A DNA stretch of 64,000 nt from Daedaleopsis sinensis. Lineage: Eukaryota > Basidiomycota > Agaricomycetes > Polyporales > Polyporaceae. A program made the position numbers and the translations under genes. Below the pieces are notes generated by a model. That model was given only the letters and a program-made list of their open reading frames with translations, had not been told where the DNA came from and made no database searches. The stretch is taken from positions 4,774,001 through 4,838,000 of the forward strand of contig CM066302.1 of assembly GCA_033807695.1 (NCBI GenBank), written 5' to 3'. Below, piece after piece: positions 22,399-32,467 of the stretch; position 1 is the first letter of the stretch, and each line of letters begins with the position of its first letter.

Positions 22399-25300
22399 AT
22401 GTCTCTGCGTGCTTTCAGCCCTCTCCGGTTCCACGACGACCTGCCCGCCGAGCAAGAAGTACCGTTTAGGTAAGAAATGCGGTTTAGCGACGTGTTTTCG
22501 AATGCACAGCTAAAGGGGGAAACGACTTGCCAGCCTGCCTGCTGAGGAAGATGGGGTCGATGCCGACGGTTTAGGTCAAGAAGCGTTCGAGAACACGGCC
22601 GGTGAGCCTGTGAACATCCTGAACCACGATGTTGCGTCCCTTCCGGCGACTCTGGAGTGCGACGACCCGCTGTCTCAAGACCTGCTCACTGCGGACGTCC
22701 TTCTGGCGCAGCTGCGCGCACGCACCGACCTGCAGGGCTACGCGGCGATGCCTCCCCGGCGGATTTTACTCAGCGAACTGCGCCACATCCGCCATTCGAA
22801 AAACGTTCGCGCCGGAGTGTCTCTGCTCAAGGAGAAGCGGTTCGTCGTGATCGACGACGAACACAAGAGGCCGGGCGGACACAAGGACGGTTTCTGGACG
22901 ATACCGGAGGTGAGTGGTCGTTGTTGATCCTAGGTTCGCGCTGTGAGCTGTGGTGCTCGCTGCAGGTTCGATATGACTACAAGTTTGGGCTGTCCGCCGA
23001 GTGTGGTCTGGACGCTGTCCTCCCGAACGTCAAACTCGAGGAGGTGCGGAACGACCCCTCCTGGACGTTCACGTTCAAACCGCCGTGCCGGCACTGGGAC
23101 TACCGCGGCGACCGGGAGGTCATAGGCTTCGATCCGACTGGGCGCATGCTATACTTGGGCAAGACTCGCACCAGTGAGGATGTCTGGGTTATCATGGCCC
23201 CCGACGAATGCGTCGGGAGGTACGCTGAGATGCAATCTGTTGGCAAAGGGCGGGACCCGGCTCGTATGGATCGGCCGTCCGCGAACATTATCTGGGCCTT
23301 CCTGTCGTTTCGTTTCTCCTCCATTCGGTACAGCGACTTTGCGCACGTCGCCGGAGAATACCCTGACGTCACATCGGAGCGGACGCTGGCGCTCACGACG
23401 AGAATTCTGTGAGTACAATTCTATCCCTAACCTGCGAAACCTCCCTCGGGGACCCGGGTACGCCGTACCTCGGCGTACCCGGGTGTTAGACGTCGTTTTG
23501 GAAGACGTATCTACCCTGCGAAACATCCGTCGGGGACCCGGGTACCCCGTACCTCGGCGTACCCGGGTGTTAGACATTGTTTTGGAAGACGTATCTACCC
23601 TGCGAAACATCCGTCGGGGACCCGGGTACCCCGTACCTCGGCGTACCCGGGGGTTTAGACGTGCTTTCTGAAAAGCACCACTAACCTGCTGAGACAGCAT
23701 CCCCGTGTCAGTGGAGATAGTCATGCGTTCCCCAAGCGGTCACTATCCATACCTGTGGCTACCCGAGCTGAATGTGTTCATGCAGACAACACGGAGACTT
23801 GACGTTCTCCATGGATGATTTCATTGCGTTGAACGACGCGTTCAAGAGAAATTGGTCCTCGTGGTATCGCAACTCTCCCGCATCGTACAAGCTTCCGATC
23901 TTTGCGAATGCCACCCCTGTCAGCATCATCATCATGTACGGCCAGAACCGCATAGTCTCCCGCCCGCCTGGTCATGCCATCGACTCCGCTTTCTGGCGCA
24001 AGGACATGGATCCCCTCAAGTTTTCTCGCATAGAATTCGCACTCGCGACTCATTATTCGTACGTGTTCGTTATTTGCTGCAGCGCCATCGTCTGATTGCC
24101 TGCAGGGTTATCATTCCTCCGCAATGGGCTGAAGTGGATCCCGATGATATTTTCGAGGAGCACGAAGACATCTACGACTCTGCCAACCCTACCACGCGGC
24201 GGTTATTCGAGACTGTCGAGGAGCTTGAAGATCTTCCGCTGTACAACGCACTGGACGAAGAGATTCCGATCTACAATGCGAGCGGGCGGCGGATACCTCG
24301 CCGCACTCCACAGTGTCCGGACGGATCGGAGTGGCCAGTCGCGGGAGTGCTACAGGACCTCAGCAAGGTCCATTCCCTGTTTGTCGCGCCGTCGACTGTT
24401 CCTATCAACGGCGACTTCGATGACGAGTACGCGGATGAGCGGGGACTCGGCCAAGGCCTACGGGACGAGGACATGGACGATATCGACGAGGAAGAGGTTC
24501 ACCGTCGTCTGCGTGCCAACGACGTCCCCCACACTCGATACCCTCACTGTTTCATTCCGAGCGTCGGACAGTGGCAGGCGCGAGGGTTCATTCAGCCGAT
24601 GATGCCTCTGCTCTACCAGCTTCACAGTCGTATCCGTGACGTCGACCGTCGAGGCCTGTGCGTGGAGCCCGTGAGCTCCCAATGCTACAACACGCTTGCG
24701 CACCGTGTTCGCGCCTCGGCACGCCTCCATCTCGCTCAGACCGGCCCCTTAACGGGGGTTGTCACAGGGTCATACGCTCGCAGTGCCAAGGCCGAGTTGC
24801 ACGCGAAGAACTTGCTGTTCTACGCGCAGCACCGTCTCCCTCATCAGCAGCTCGCAGATAAGATTCGTCAGGCGGGCGCGGACCGGTACCTGTGCCTCGA
24901 GAACGTTTTCCGATGCCATCCGCACCGCATGGACCCCGAGGTCTTCGACGACGACGACGGCTTCTACAATTCGGTGATCAGCCAGTTGCTGGACTTTGGA
25001 GCGCATCCTTCGGTGTTGACCGCACTGAAAACCACGTCGGTCTTGCTCATGCCCAAGGTTAGTGCCGCGTTTCGAAAACACGTTCTATCCGGGTTAATGC
25101 CTTTGTTCAATGTGAATGCAGGTCTTCCCACGTATCTATCTCGACACGACGTATCCTATCACCGCATTGATGGAGGTCCTGTGGCGTGAACGTCTGAGTC
25201 AACCGACCCAGGTGTGCGCCACTCTTGCGAACCGTGTACCGAGGGCAGGTGCACCTAGCAGTCAGCGGGCTGCGTCTGCATATAACACGCCTCCTCCGAC

Positions 25301-26318
25301 TCAGGCTGGGAGCCAGGGTGCGAGCGGATCACGGGTCAACGCTCAGGAGGCTGGCACGCGAAGGCAACCGTGGATTCTCCGTCTGCAGGCAGCTCCTGCG
25401 CCGCAGTATGTTGAAATGATGGCCGTCTGCGAACGCCTCCTCAACTTCGCACACACCGGTTTCGCAGGCGTGCTCACGACGGGGCTCATGAACCGTATTT
25501 GGGCGTCGCGCGCGTTGAAGGACGGCTGCATGCCGATGTTCTCCGACATCCTCACGTTCGGCGGCGTCACGAACACGCAGCCTCACATCCTGCTCTCGCT
25601 CTGGCCGTATGACCGACGCACGAACATGCCGTACCTCGCGTCGAAGCGCGCACAGGAGCTGACGTATGGACAGGACCACTTTCTGGTGAGTAGGTGGATT
25701 CTGTGTGCGAGATGTTCGCTAACTGCTGCTCTACTACCCCAGGGATATCTGAGCAATTTCCAGATGCTGCTTGCCCTGGAGAAGGACTCTGGTCCCGCCC
25801 ACTCTCTCGCCGCGACTCAGGACCAGCTCATCCGAGTTTGCCGCATTGCGGTCGCTGCGTACATTGAGGACGTCCGAACGCTCGTGAGCAACGCCCTGGA
25901 TGCGGACGACGCCTTGGTGCCTACGGACAAGTCGCACCCCGATCGCATATGGATGACGGCGCGTCGCAATCACTTCAATGTCTGGAAGAAGCTCGAACAG
26001 CCGTTGACCTGGGGCGACAACACTACCAATCCCTACTGGCTCCTCGCACGGATCGTGGAGCGTGAGCGTGGGATGTACGGTGAGGGTCTGCAGCGTTCGG
26101 TGACCGACTCGTGCTCCCCACGGGACTTTGTGGACAGGCTCTACAAGATCTCGACTGCCACCTCGCTGAACGGTGTGCGGTCACCTCTGTGGTCGCGGGG
26201 ACGAGCATGGTCGGTGTTCCGCACTGCGGTCGCGCAATGCCTAGCGTTAGTAATTCCTGAAAAGCACTTACCGTTACAAACGGCGATCACGGGCTCAATA
26301 TATGCTCAAATGGTCTGA
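22399..26318 (+). CDS. Large uncharacterised protein, partner of the ParB-like gene
   Basis: Eight exons (22399-22469, 22534-22909, 22966-23408, 23786-24058, 24106-25057, 25122-25685, 25743-26318) with consistent phases give about 1084 residues; one exon count may change because an extra splice at about 26247 could replace the last 24 residues. Readable blocks include LLKEKRFVVIDDEHKRPGG, SFRFSSIRYSDFAHVAGEYP, HGDLTFSMDDFIALNDAF, an acidic IFEEHEDIYDSANPTTRRLF and RIYLDTTYPITALMEVLW. No family is recognised and no transmembrane segment is evident. It lies 463 bp downstream of the ParB-like gene on the same strand. Both genes have similar intron style and hairpin-expanded introns, so they may form one unit. 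The gene ends close to an AT-rich satellite. Confidence 0.6.
23409..23785. repeat. 377-bp intron expanded by three tandem hairpin units (84 bp period)
   Basis: Three units each contain a hairpin with stem CCCGGGTACGCCG (starts 23453, 23537, 23621; the second and third have one stem change) plus TTTTGGAAGACGTATCTACC. The intron starts GTGAGTAC at 23409. Coding resumes at 23786 in the frame of HGDLTFSMDDF; earlier acceptors give a stop. Confidence 0.8.
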
Positions 26319-26439
26319 AACTTTTCGAGCATATACCCAGGTGTCTAAAACTACCGTTACAGAGACCACATGACCGTGGGAACTACTAAGTCCCGGTTCT
26401 GCAGGTCCTGTAGTACAACGATTGCCAGGTACCCAACGA

Positions 26440-27110
26440 GTTTGATGGCAAGTCCTAATCGAAATGGAGATTTGGTGAGGAGACTCCAAACCTTATTTTT
26501 CAGATGCCCAAGAACCACACGATCATGGAACTAAGGGACAATCCGGAGTAGCTTGTCTGTGTCACATTCTATGAGCCAATCTTTACCGCATAACTCTGCA
26601 GCAATGGCCATCGCCGGGTCTAGAATTGATATATCCCAATCAAATTGAGTTCTGGCCCGATCAGGGCGAGTGTGGGCTTGTCGGAATCCCCTGAATTTCC
26701 TCTACCCAGACCTAAGGGACAAACCGGAATTTTGTGGCTGGCCTTCCAGATACCAATATAACGCCTTCTTTTCGTGCGGGAAAGGCTATGGATATTGCGG
26801 AGGGCTAATCGAACTGAGTTTTTTCTTCATCCACATGGGAGTATGCTTGTCAGGTCAGCATTACAGTCTACTTTCATGATCTGAGGGACAAACTGAAATA
26901 TAATCAAAAATCAACATCCCGCACACCACAAACACTTTTACTATGCTAATTTAGACTTCATCTTGTCAGGACCCAATCGAATTGGGCACAGCTTGAATTA
27001 CAATCAGAATAGGTGTATACTGTGACCATGCACCCACGAAATAGTATCCTGAGGGACGATGTAATTTTCATCAAGTCAGTTGGTCAGAAAACTACATCTT
27101 ACCACACCGC
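26440..27110. repeat. Degenerate AT-rich satellite, period about 168-182 bp
   Basis: GGGACAAnCCGGAnT-like words recur near 26536, 26715, 26885 and 27054, and CnAATCGAAnTG-like words near 26455, 26637, 26805 and 26972. The order and spacing show at least four diverged monomers. There is no coding potential; 27110-27400 is similar AT-rich sequence in which no unit was resolved. Confidence 0.6.
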
Positions 27111-27407
27111 AGTCGTAAAATAGGGTGTTTTATTTAGCTGTGGAGTAGATATATATGTACAACCCCCAAATATGCTGGAAACTAGATGAGACATGGCTCA
27201 TTCAAAAGGTACTGAATTTGGGGTGTTTATCAGGCTGCAGGACCAGTGCATTTCAACTCACACAGGTGAAGGAATCTATTTCTCTAGTATTTATAGCCAT
27301 TAATATGGGTTTTTTGACTAATTTAAGCCAGCTGGTGATTCCTGCGCTGGGAAAATGCACAATTTGGAGCGTGTGACATGCTGTAGCCAAAGCCTTCACC
27401 CTCCTCG

Positions 27408-27610
27408 ACGTTAGGGTGAGGGTTAGCGGTTAGGGTTGTGGTTAGGCGTTAGCGGTTAGGCGTTAGAGGGTTAGGCTGCTCGGCTCTCGGCTGTCTGGTC
27501 TCGGGCCTCGGGCCTCGGGCCTCGTGCCTCGGGCCTCGTGTCTCGGGCCTCGGTGTCTCGGGCCTCGTGTCTCGGGCCTCGGTGTCTCGGATCTCGGCTC
27601 TCGGCTGAGA
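27408..27610. repeat. Interstitial telomere-like repeats followed by a CTCGGGC simple repeat
   Basis: About 70 bp (27408-27476) consists of TTAGGG and near variants such as TTAGCGG, TTAGGCG and GGTTAGGG. It is followed at about 27480-27600 by an array of CTCGGGC/CTCGTG units. TTAGGG is the usual fungal telomere repeat, so this may be a decayed internal telomere tract. Confidence 0.6.
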
Positions 27611-28321
27611 ACGTAGAGAACGCGCGATCGAGGCTTTAGTGTGCCTGCCTGAGCGCTCCCGGCTTGGGGGACCCCCCGAAGGGAGGGGAGGGAGCGGGAA
27701 TGGCGGGTCCTCTTTCGTGCTACCGGCAAAAAACAATAATTAATCTGAATTGGGCAGACACAGGAGTCAGCCTTCCCCCCCTTCAGGGACAACTATCTAT
27801 CGTCATTTAGCATTGTTAGTTACAGTATTATATACATATGCATGCATAGGAAATGTACGATGAAGCCCGACCCGATGTGGAAGGACGAAGGCGAAGACGC
27901 ACTCTAGTGACCGAGTAGTGGTGGTGGCAGAAGGAGGCACCCGCACTACGCACCCACTTGCTCCCGACACTCATGTCCTCTCATAGTTCCCTCGCTTGCA
28001 GAACTCTACATACATCACTCCATCACTCTGTCCGTTTATCACTCGTGCTCTCCATGGACTCACGTAAGGTACGCGGACGATGGGACAAGAGCACGAAGCA
28101 GGAGAAAGGGCGACGACTCACCTTCTAGACCTTCCAGAACCCCCGCCCGCTTGGGATAAGACGGTCGACACAGTCGAACTGACACTCCCCCTCCTGCCCC
28201 TCCAGCCTCCCACTTTTCCTGCCCAAATCCCGCACCTCTATTGCTGCACCACCCCGTCTTCCCGCCCACCACCCGCACCTCCCGTCTGATGTCCGCAACA
28301 CATAGCTCTGACGCCCATTGT
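27611..28321. other. Unresolved spacer before the host gypsy element
   Basis: This region has GC-rich low-complexity sequence, then an AT-rich TATATACATATGCATGCAT stretch near 27828. It may include the 5' LTR or leader of the gypsy element that follows, but no second LTR copy is available for comparison. No gene is supported. Confidence 0.3.
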
Positions 28322-28823
28322 CATGGATGTCCTTCCTCATCCTCACGATGAACACATTCCGAGCGGTTCTGATCTCAATGAACTGTCGACGCCGTTGTCT
28401 GCTGACCCTGCAAATGCACACAACACTCAACAACACCTTGTTCCGCACGTTCAGACCCGCTGAAGACAATCAGGAGGTCACACCTGACGACATAGGACAC
28501 GGTCAAGCCTTAGATGAGTCGAACAATCTCAACCTGCCGTAACTCCCCTTCCTTCTTCCCCTCCCAATGCTGCTACGTTTTCCCCTTCCGAAATCTCTTT
28601 ACCCGTCTCCCCTTCCTCCCCCGCTTACGTTCCTTTAACTGTTCCCTCCTGTGATACGTCTATCTTTCCCGACTCTGCCGAATCATCTTCCGTTTACTCT
28701 TCCGATTCAGACTTTGTTCTCCCCCTTCCTGCCATTCCTTCTCGTATTACCCTGTTGTCCCGTTTCTCCTCCTTGAACCACATTCCAGCCTGTTCCTTGT
28801 CACACACACACACCAGTCACACC

Positions 28824-29938
28824 ATGCCCAATGGCACAGCCACCATTGAGCAGAAGGATCTGAAACAGTGCCCGCTCATCCATGAAGGTAGCCTGGATTC
28901 CGACTTGCTCAGTACATGGTTCAACATGGCCGAATCGTACTTCATGCATAAGGTTGTCGACAACACTAAGAAGGTTTCGCTCATTGCAACTGGCTTCCAA
29001 GATCCCCTCATCCGGATGTGGTACCGCACCAATCGTATCTCGCTTCAGTCGATGTCGTGGGATGATTTCGTGGACAAGATGTACAACCAGTGGCTTTCCG
29101 ATGGATGGGATTCAGACTTGCATGCGGACATCCTCCGCATGACTATGTCCGAGTCCCAATCCTTTGAGGACTTCGTCCGCTCTGTGGAGGCCAAGAACAT
29201 TCAACTCTCTCTCTCCCCCTCCTTGTGCTTGACGACAACACGCTCTGCACTACGATCACCCGTCGCCTTACTCGTCGCCTCCGCTTACTTGCTCAGTCTG
29301 ACTCCATGGCCACCATCAAAAAGTACCACTCGTGGAAACAGTTGATGACCAGGGCCGACCGTGAGTACGCCTCACAGGTCTCTGAGCTTCGGTCTCAGCT
29401 CAACGTCCACGACAACAAATCTTGTTCTGACTCTCGTCCCAACTGTCCTCCTCTCTCCTCTTCCTCTCGCCCAAACACCTCATCTTCACGCTCCTCCCAC
29501 TCCTCTTCCCGTGTGCCGCCCCTCACCGAGGCGGAACGATCCTTCATCATGGCAAACAAGGGCTGCCTCAAATGTCGACGCCTCAACGCCGGTCACCTCC
29601 ACGACACCTGCCCCAATGGCTTCCCCGACACCGCAACATACAAGACCCTCACCCAGGCCGACACCGACGGGACATCATCTTCCAACTCAAAGACGCACAC
29701 CTTGAGCCGCAAACCGGTGGCAGCCGTCGTGCAGACTAACTCCCGCCCTCTTCTCCAGATGACCGCGCTACGCCCGTCAGGGTCATCTGCTCTGTCAACT
29801 CTAACGCCTCGCTGGGGACCGACTCCGATGACGAGGCTTGGGTCTCTGGCGGAGAGTGGGTCCTCTCATCACCCAGTATTGTCTGGTCCGCCCACCTCGT
29901 CTTTCCTTCTGTCTCAGCTGACTCTGTTGAGATGCTAA
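28824..29938 (+). pseudogene. Gag of the host gypsy element (frameshifted)
   Basis: Translation from 28824 (MPNGTATIEQKDLKQCP) gives a retrotransposon Gag with LSTWFNMAESYFMHK and WDDFVDKMYNQWL. The frame changes near 29210 inside a CT-repeat tract, then continues with LLAQSDSMATIKKYHSW and a zinc knuckle near 29563-29620 (C-x2-C-x6-H-x4-C). The upstream 28322-28820 is Ser/Pro-rich leader sequence. Confidence 0.7.
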
Positions 29939-30723
29939 TTGATACTGGATCCCCAGTTGTTCTGATTGAGGAACAACTTGCGAACACTTACAACCTACGC
30001 CACCACCAGCTTCACAAACCATTTGAGTACACTGACGTGTTTGACGGGGAGGAGCGTGTGGGGCACCATTCGTGCTCACTCTGGGTGTTGGCGCCCAACA
30101 GTTCTTTCTCCTCACGCTCATGTCGCGCGATCATTGTGCCCAAACTATGTCATCCCGTTGTACTTGGTACCCTATTTTTGGGATGTAACAACCACCTTGT
30201 TGATGTTAACAGCCACGCAGCGTGGGACAAGTTTGACATGAACATCCTGAACAACACCCTACGTGCACCCCGACCAGCACCCGCCCCGTGCTCACCTTCT
30301 CCCGCTGAACAACGTGCAATCGCTCGCGAGCTCGACCACCTGCACTACCACCAACAACGCTCCCTCCATCGCGATGTGCATCACCAACTCCTCTACAATG
30401 TCCAATGTTCCACCACCGACATTGTCGACGATGCCGGTCCTCCTGCACGTACTGTCAATGCGGTGCGATCACACGTTCAAGACCTCGTGTTTGCAGAGAA
30501 GCTGTCCACCCTCGATGCACAGATGAAACGAAAGTTCGCTGACCTGTTCCCCTCAGACACTCCCCCCCTCCATTGCCTCCCTGACAATGTCCATCACCAG
30601 ATTCACCTCAAGGACGCACACCCCTCCATCGTGCGCCGGACCTACGACTCTCTAAGAAGTATAGGGAATCTTGGAAGACTGTACTCGACCAACATTCGGC
30701 CACCGGTCGTCTATGCCCGTCCT
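29932..30723 (+). pseudogene. Aspartic protease and RT start of the host gypsy element
   Basis: The LIDTGSPVVLIEEQLA segment holds the D-T-G active site of a retroviral-type aspartic protease. A linker follows, and near 30655 a frame change leads into the conserved pre-RT region that ends at the chromovirus insertion. The first gypsy insertion cuts it after 30723. Confidence 0.7.
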
Positions 30724-31073
30724 TGTAACGACTCACGTCGATACACGAGCCCTCAACGGTTCCAGCTTCGGCCACGGTCTCTCGTAGGTAGCGATCTGGA
30801 CTCTTAGATTAGATTAGATATTCCCTTTCGTAGTAGCTATCTTTACTAGCGAATCTCTCCCTCTGCCACCATCATCCCGACGCCCGCTCCCGCTCCTTTC
30901 CTCGTCCTTCGTTCCAGCTAGTTTCAGTAGATCGACTTATATACGCAGACTCTCTCCTGTACCTATTTCTCTTGTCTGACCAACACCAGTACTTTCCGCC
31001 CCAGCTTGTCTCCTGCTCGCCTGCTCGCCGCCGAACACGTTCCCCGACTTGCCCTCGCCCGCGGATCGTTACA
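30724..31073 (+). repeat. 5' LTR of the chromovirus
   Basis: 350 bp with TG...CA ends. It contains AGATTAGATTAGATATTCCC and a CT-rich second half. Compared with the 3' copy it differs near 30764, 30828 and 30953. Confidence 0.93.
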
Positions 31074-31254
31074 GTTTGGTCAGACCCCCAACCTCAAACG
31101 TTTTCGGCCCCGTAGGACCTGGACCTCGAGCGGTTGACGTCGTGCAACGCGCTCATCCATCGGTATTCCCACAGACTTTCATTCCGCTCTTTCAGGCGCC
31201 CGCCGCCCGACCACATTGACATCTTCTTTTCCCTACACACGCACACAGTTCGTC

Positions 31255-32462
31255 ATGGCCGATGCTCTAGACGATGTCGGCATGGAGGCATGGGGAGGCC
31301 CCGCTCAGCCTCAAATACAGCAGCAAGCCGCTGGAGTCCCCTTCAACGACCTCCCCCAGCCCGCCGCTGCACAGCCCATTCCACAGCCCCCGATCCAACC
31401 CGCTCCCGCCCCGCAGCCCCGGCAGGATGACACGCTGCGCATCCTCCTCGAGTCCGTCGCCAACATCGGACAAGCCGCCGGCCTTGCGCATCAAGAGCAG
31501 ATTATAACCAAACAGGCGCTTGAGACAGTAGCCCGGCAGCTCGCCGCTCTCAATGTTGGAGCTCGCCCCACGACGGTCGCCGACGGCACTCTCCCCGCTA
31601 GCGGATCCCCGCGAGGCAACATGCGCGTTCGCGATCCTCGGATCTTCAACGGCAAGGCTACTGAGATCGACACCTTCATCGAGGAGGTTGACACAGCCAT
31701 TACGCTGCAGCCCGCGCTTCGGGACGCAGATGACGACGTTAAGTGCCGCTATTTCGTATCATGGTTTGGAGACGGTGCCCCGCGGTCTTGGCTGAAGGCC
31801 ATGAGGACCCGGGACAAGTATTTTTTTGAGGACTATGTGAATCCCGTATTCGAGTTTCGCAAGCGTTTCGAGGACTCTGATCTCGAGAACAAAATGATCC
31901 GCAAAATAGAGGCCCTCAAGCAAGAGGGCCCCGCCTCTGTCTACGCTAATCTGTTTGAAGAATATCGCAGATAAGTCGACTGGCCGGAGCCGACGCCATC
32001 AGACGGTTCGAACAGGGTCTGAAGCATGAGCTCTGCCTCGACTTGCTCCGACTTGGCAAGCCACGACCTACCACCCTGGCCGAGCGCATTCGGACGGTCG
32101 TCGAGCTCGACGACGAGATCCACAACATACGCACCGAAGCACGCCATCAAGGTGTTCGGCTCACGATGAACAACACCCAGTACTCGCGGACACCAGTCCC
32201 GCGCACTACAAGCTCCACCACGGCCATCAACACCGGTCGCCCGTCCAACGCGACTGCTGGCGCTGCCACTGCGACCGCAGGTGGATCCAACGATGTTGTC
32301 CCCATGGAGGTCGATGCGATCCGGCAAGGCAAGCTCACCCCGCAGGAGCGCAAGCGGCGTTTCGACAACAACTTGTGCCTGTACTGTGGTGCAGGGGACC
32401 ATCGTCTCGCACAGTGCCCACTCCGCTCGACGAAGGCTGATCCCTCCAAGGGAAAAGCCTAG
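31255..32462 (+). pseudogene. Gag of the chromovirus, with one frame change
   Basis: From 31255 (MADALDDVGMEAWGG) the Gag reads through VRDPRIFNGKATEIDTF and SWLKAMRTRDKYFFEDYV to a TAA at 31972-31974. It continues one frame back with AGADAIRRFEQGLKHELCL and ends at TAG 32460-32462 after the zinc knuckle CLYCGAGDHRLAQCP (C-x2-C-x4-H-x4-C). The break falls inside a conserved helix, so a one-base loss is more likely than programmed recoding. Its stop overlaps the pol frame. Confidence 0.8.
32450..32456 (+). promoter_or_regulatory. Candidate -1 ribosomal frameshift heptamer GGGAAAA between gag and pol
   Basis: In the gag frame the site reads G-GGA-AAA, the X-XXY-YYZ form, three bases before the gag stop TAG. 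Slipping back by one enters exactly the pol frame, which is open from there through the protease. A downstream stimulatory structure was not evaluated. Confidence 0.5.
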
Positions 32463-32467
32463 CCGGG

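Noticed and set aside
23698..23785. Separate small exon after the hairpin array
   Set aside because: It would read into a stop in frame with downstream coding; treating the whole 23409-23785 as one intron restores the frame.
31972..31974. Programmed frameshift inside gag
   Set aside because: The change falls in a conserved Gag helix with no slippery heptamer, so a one-base mutation is simpler.
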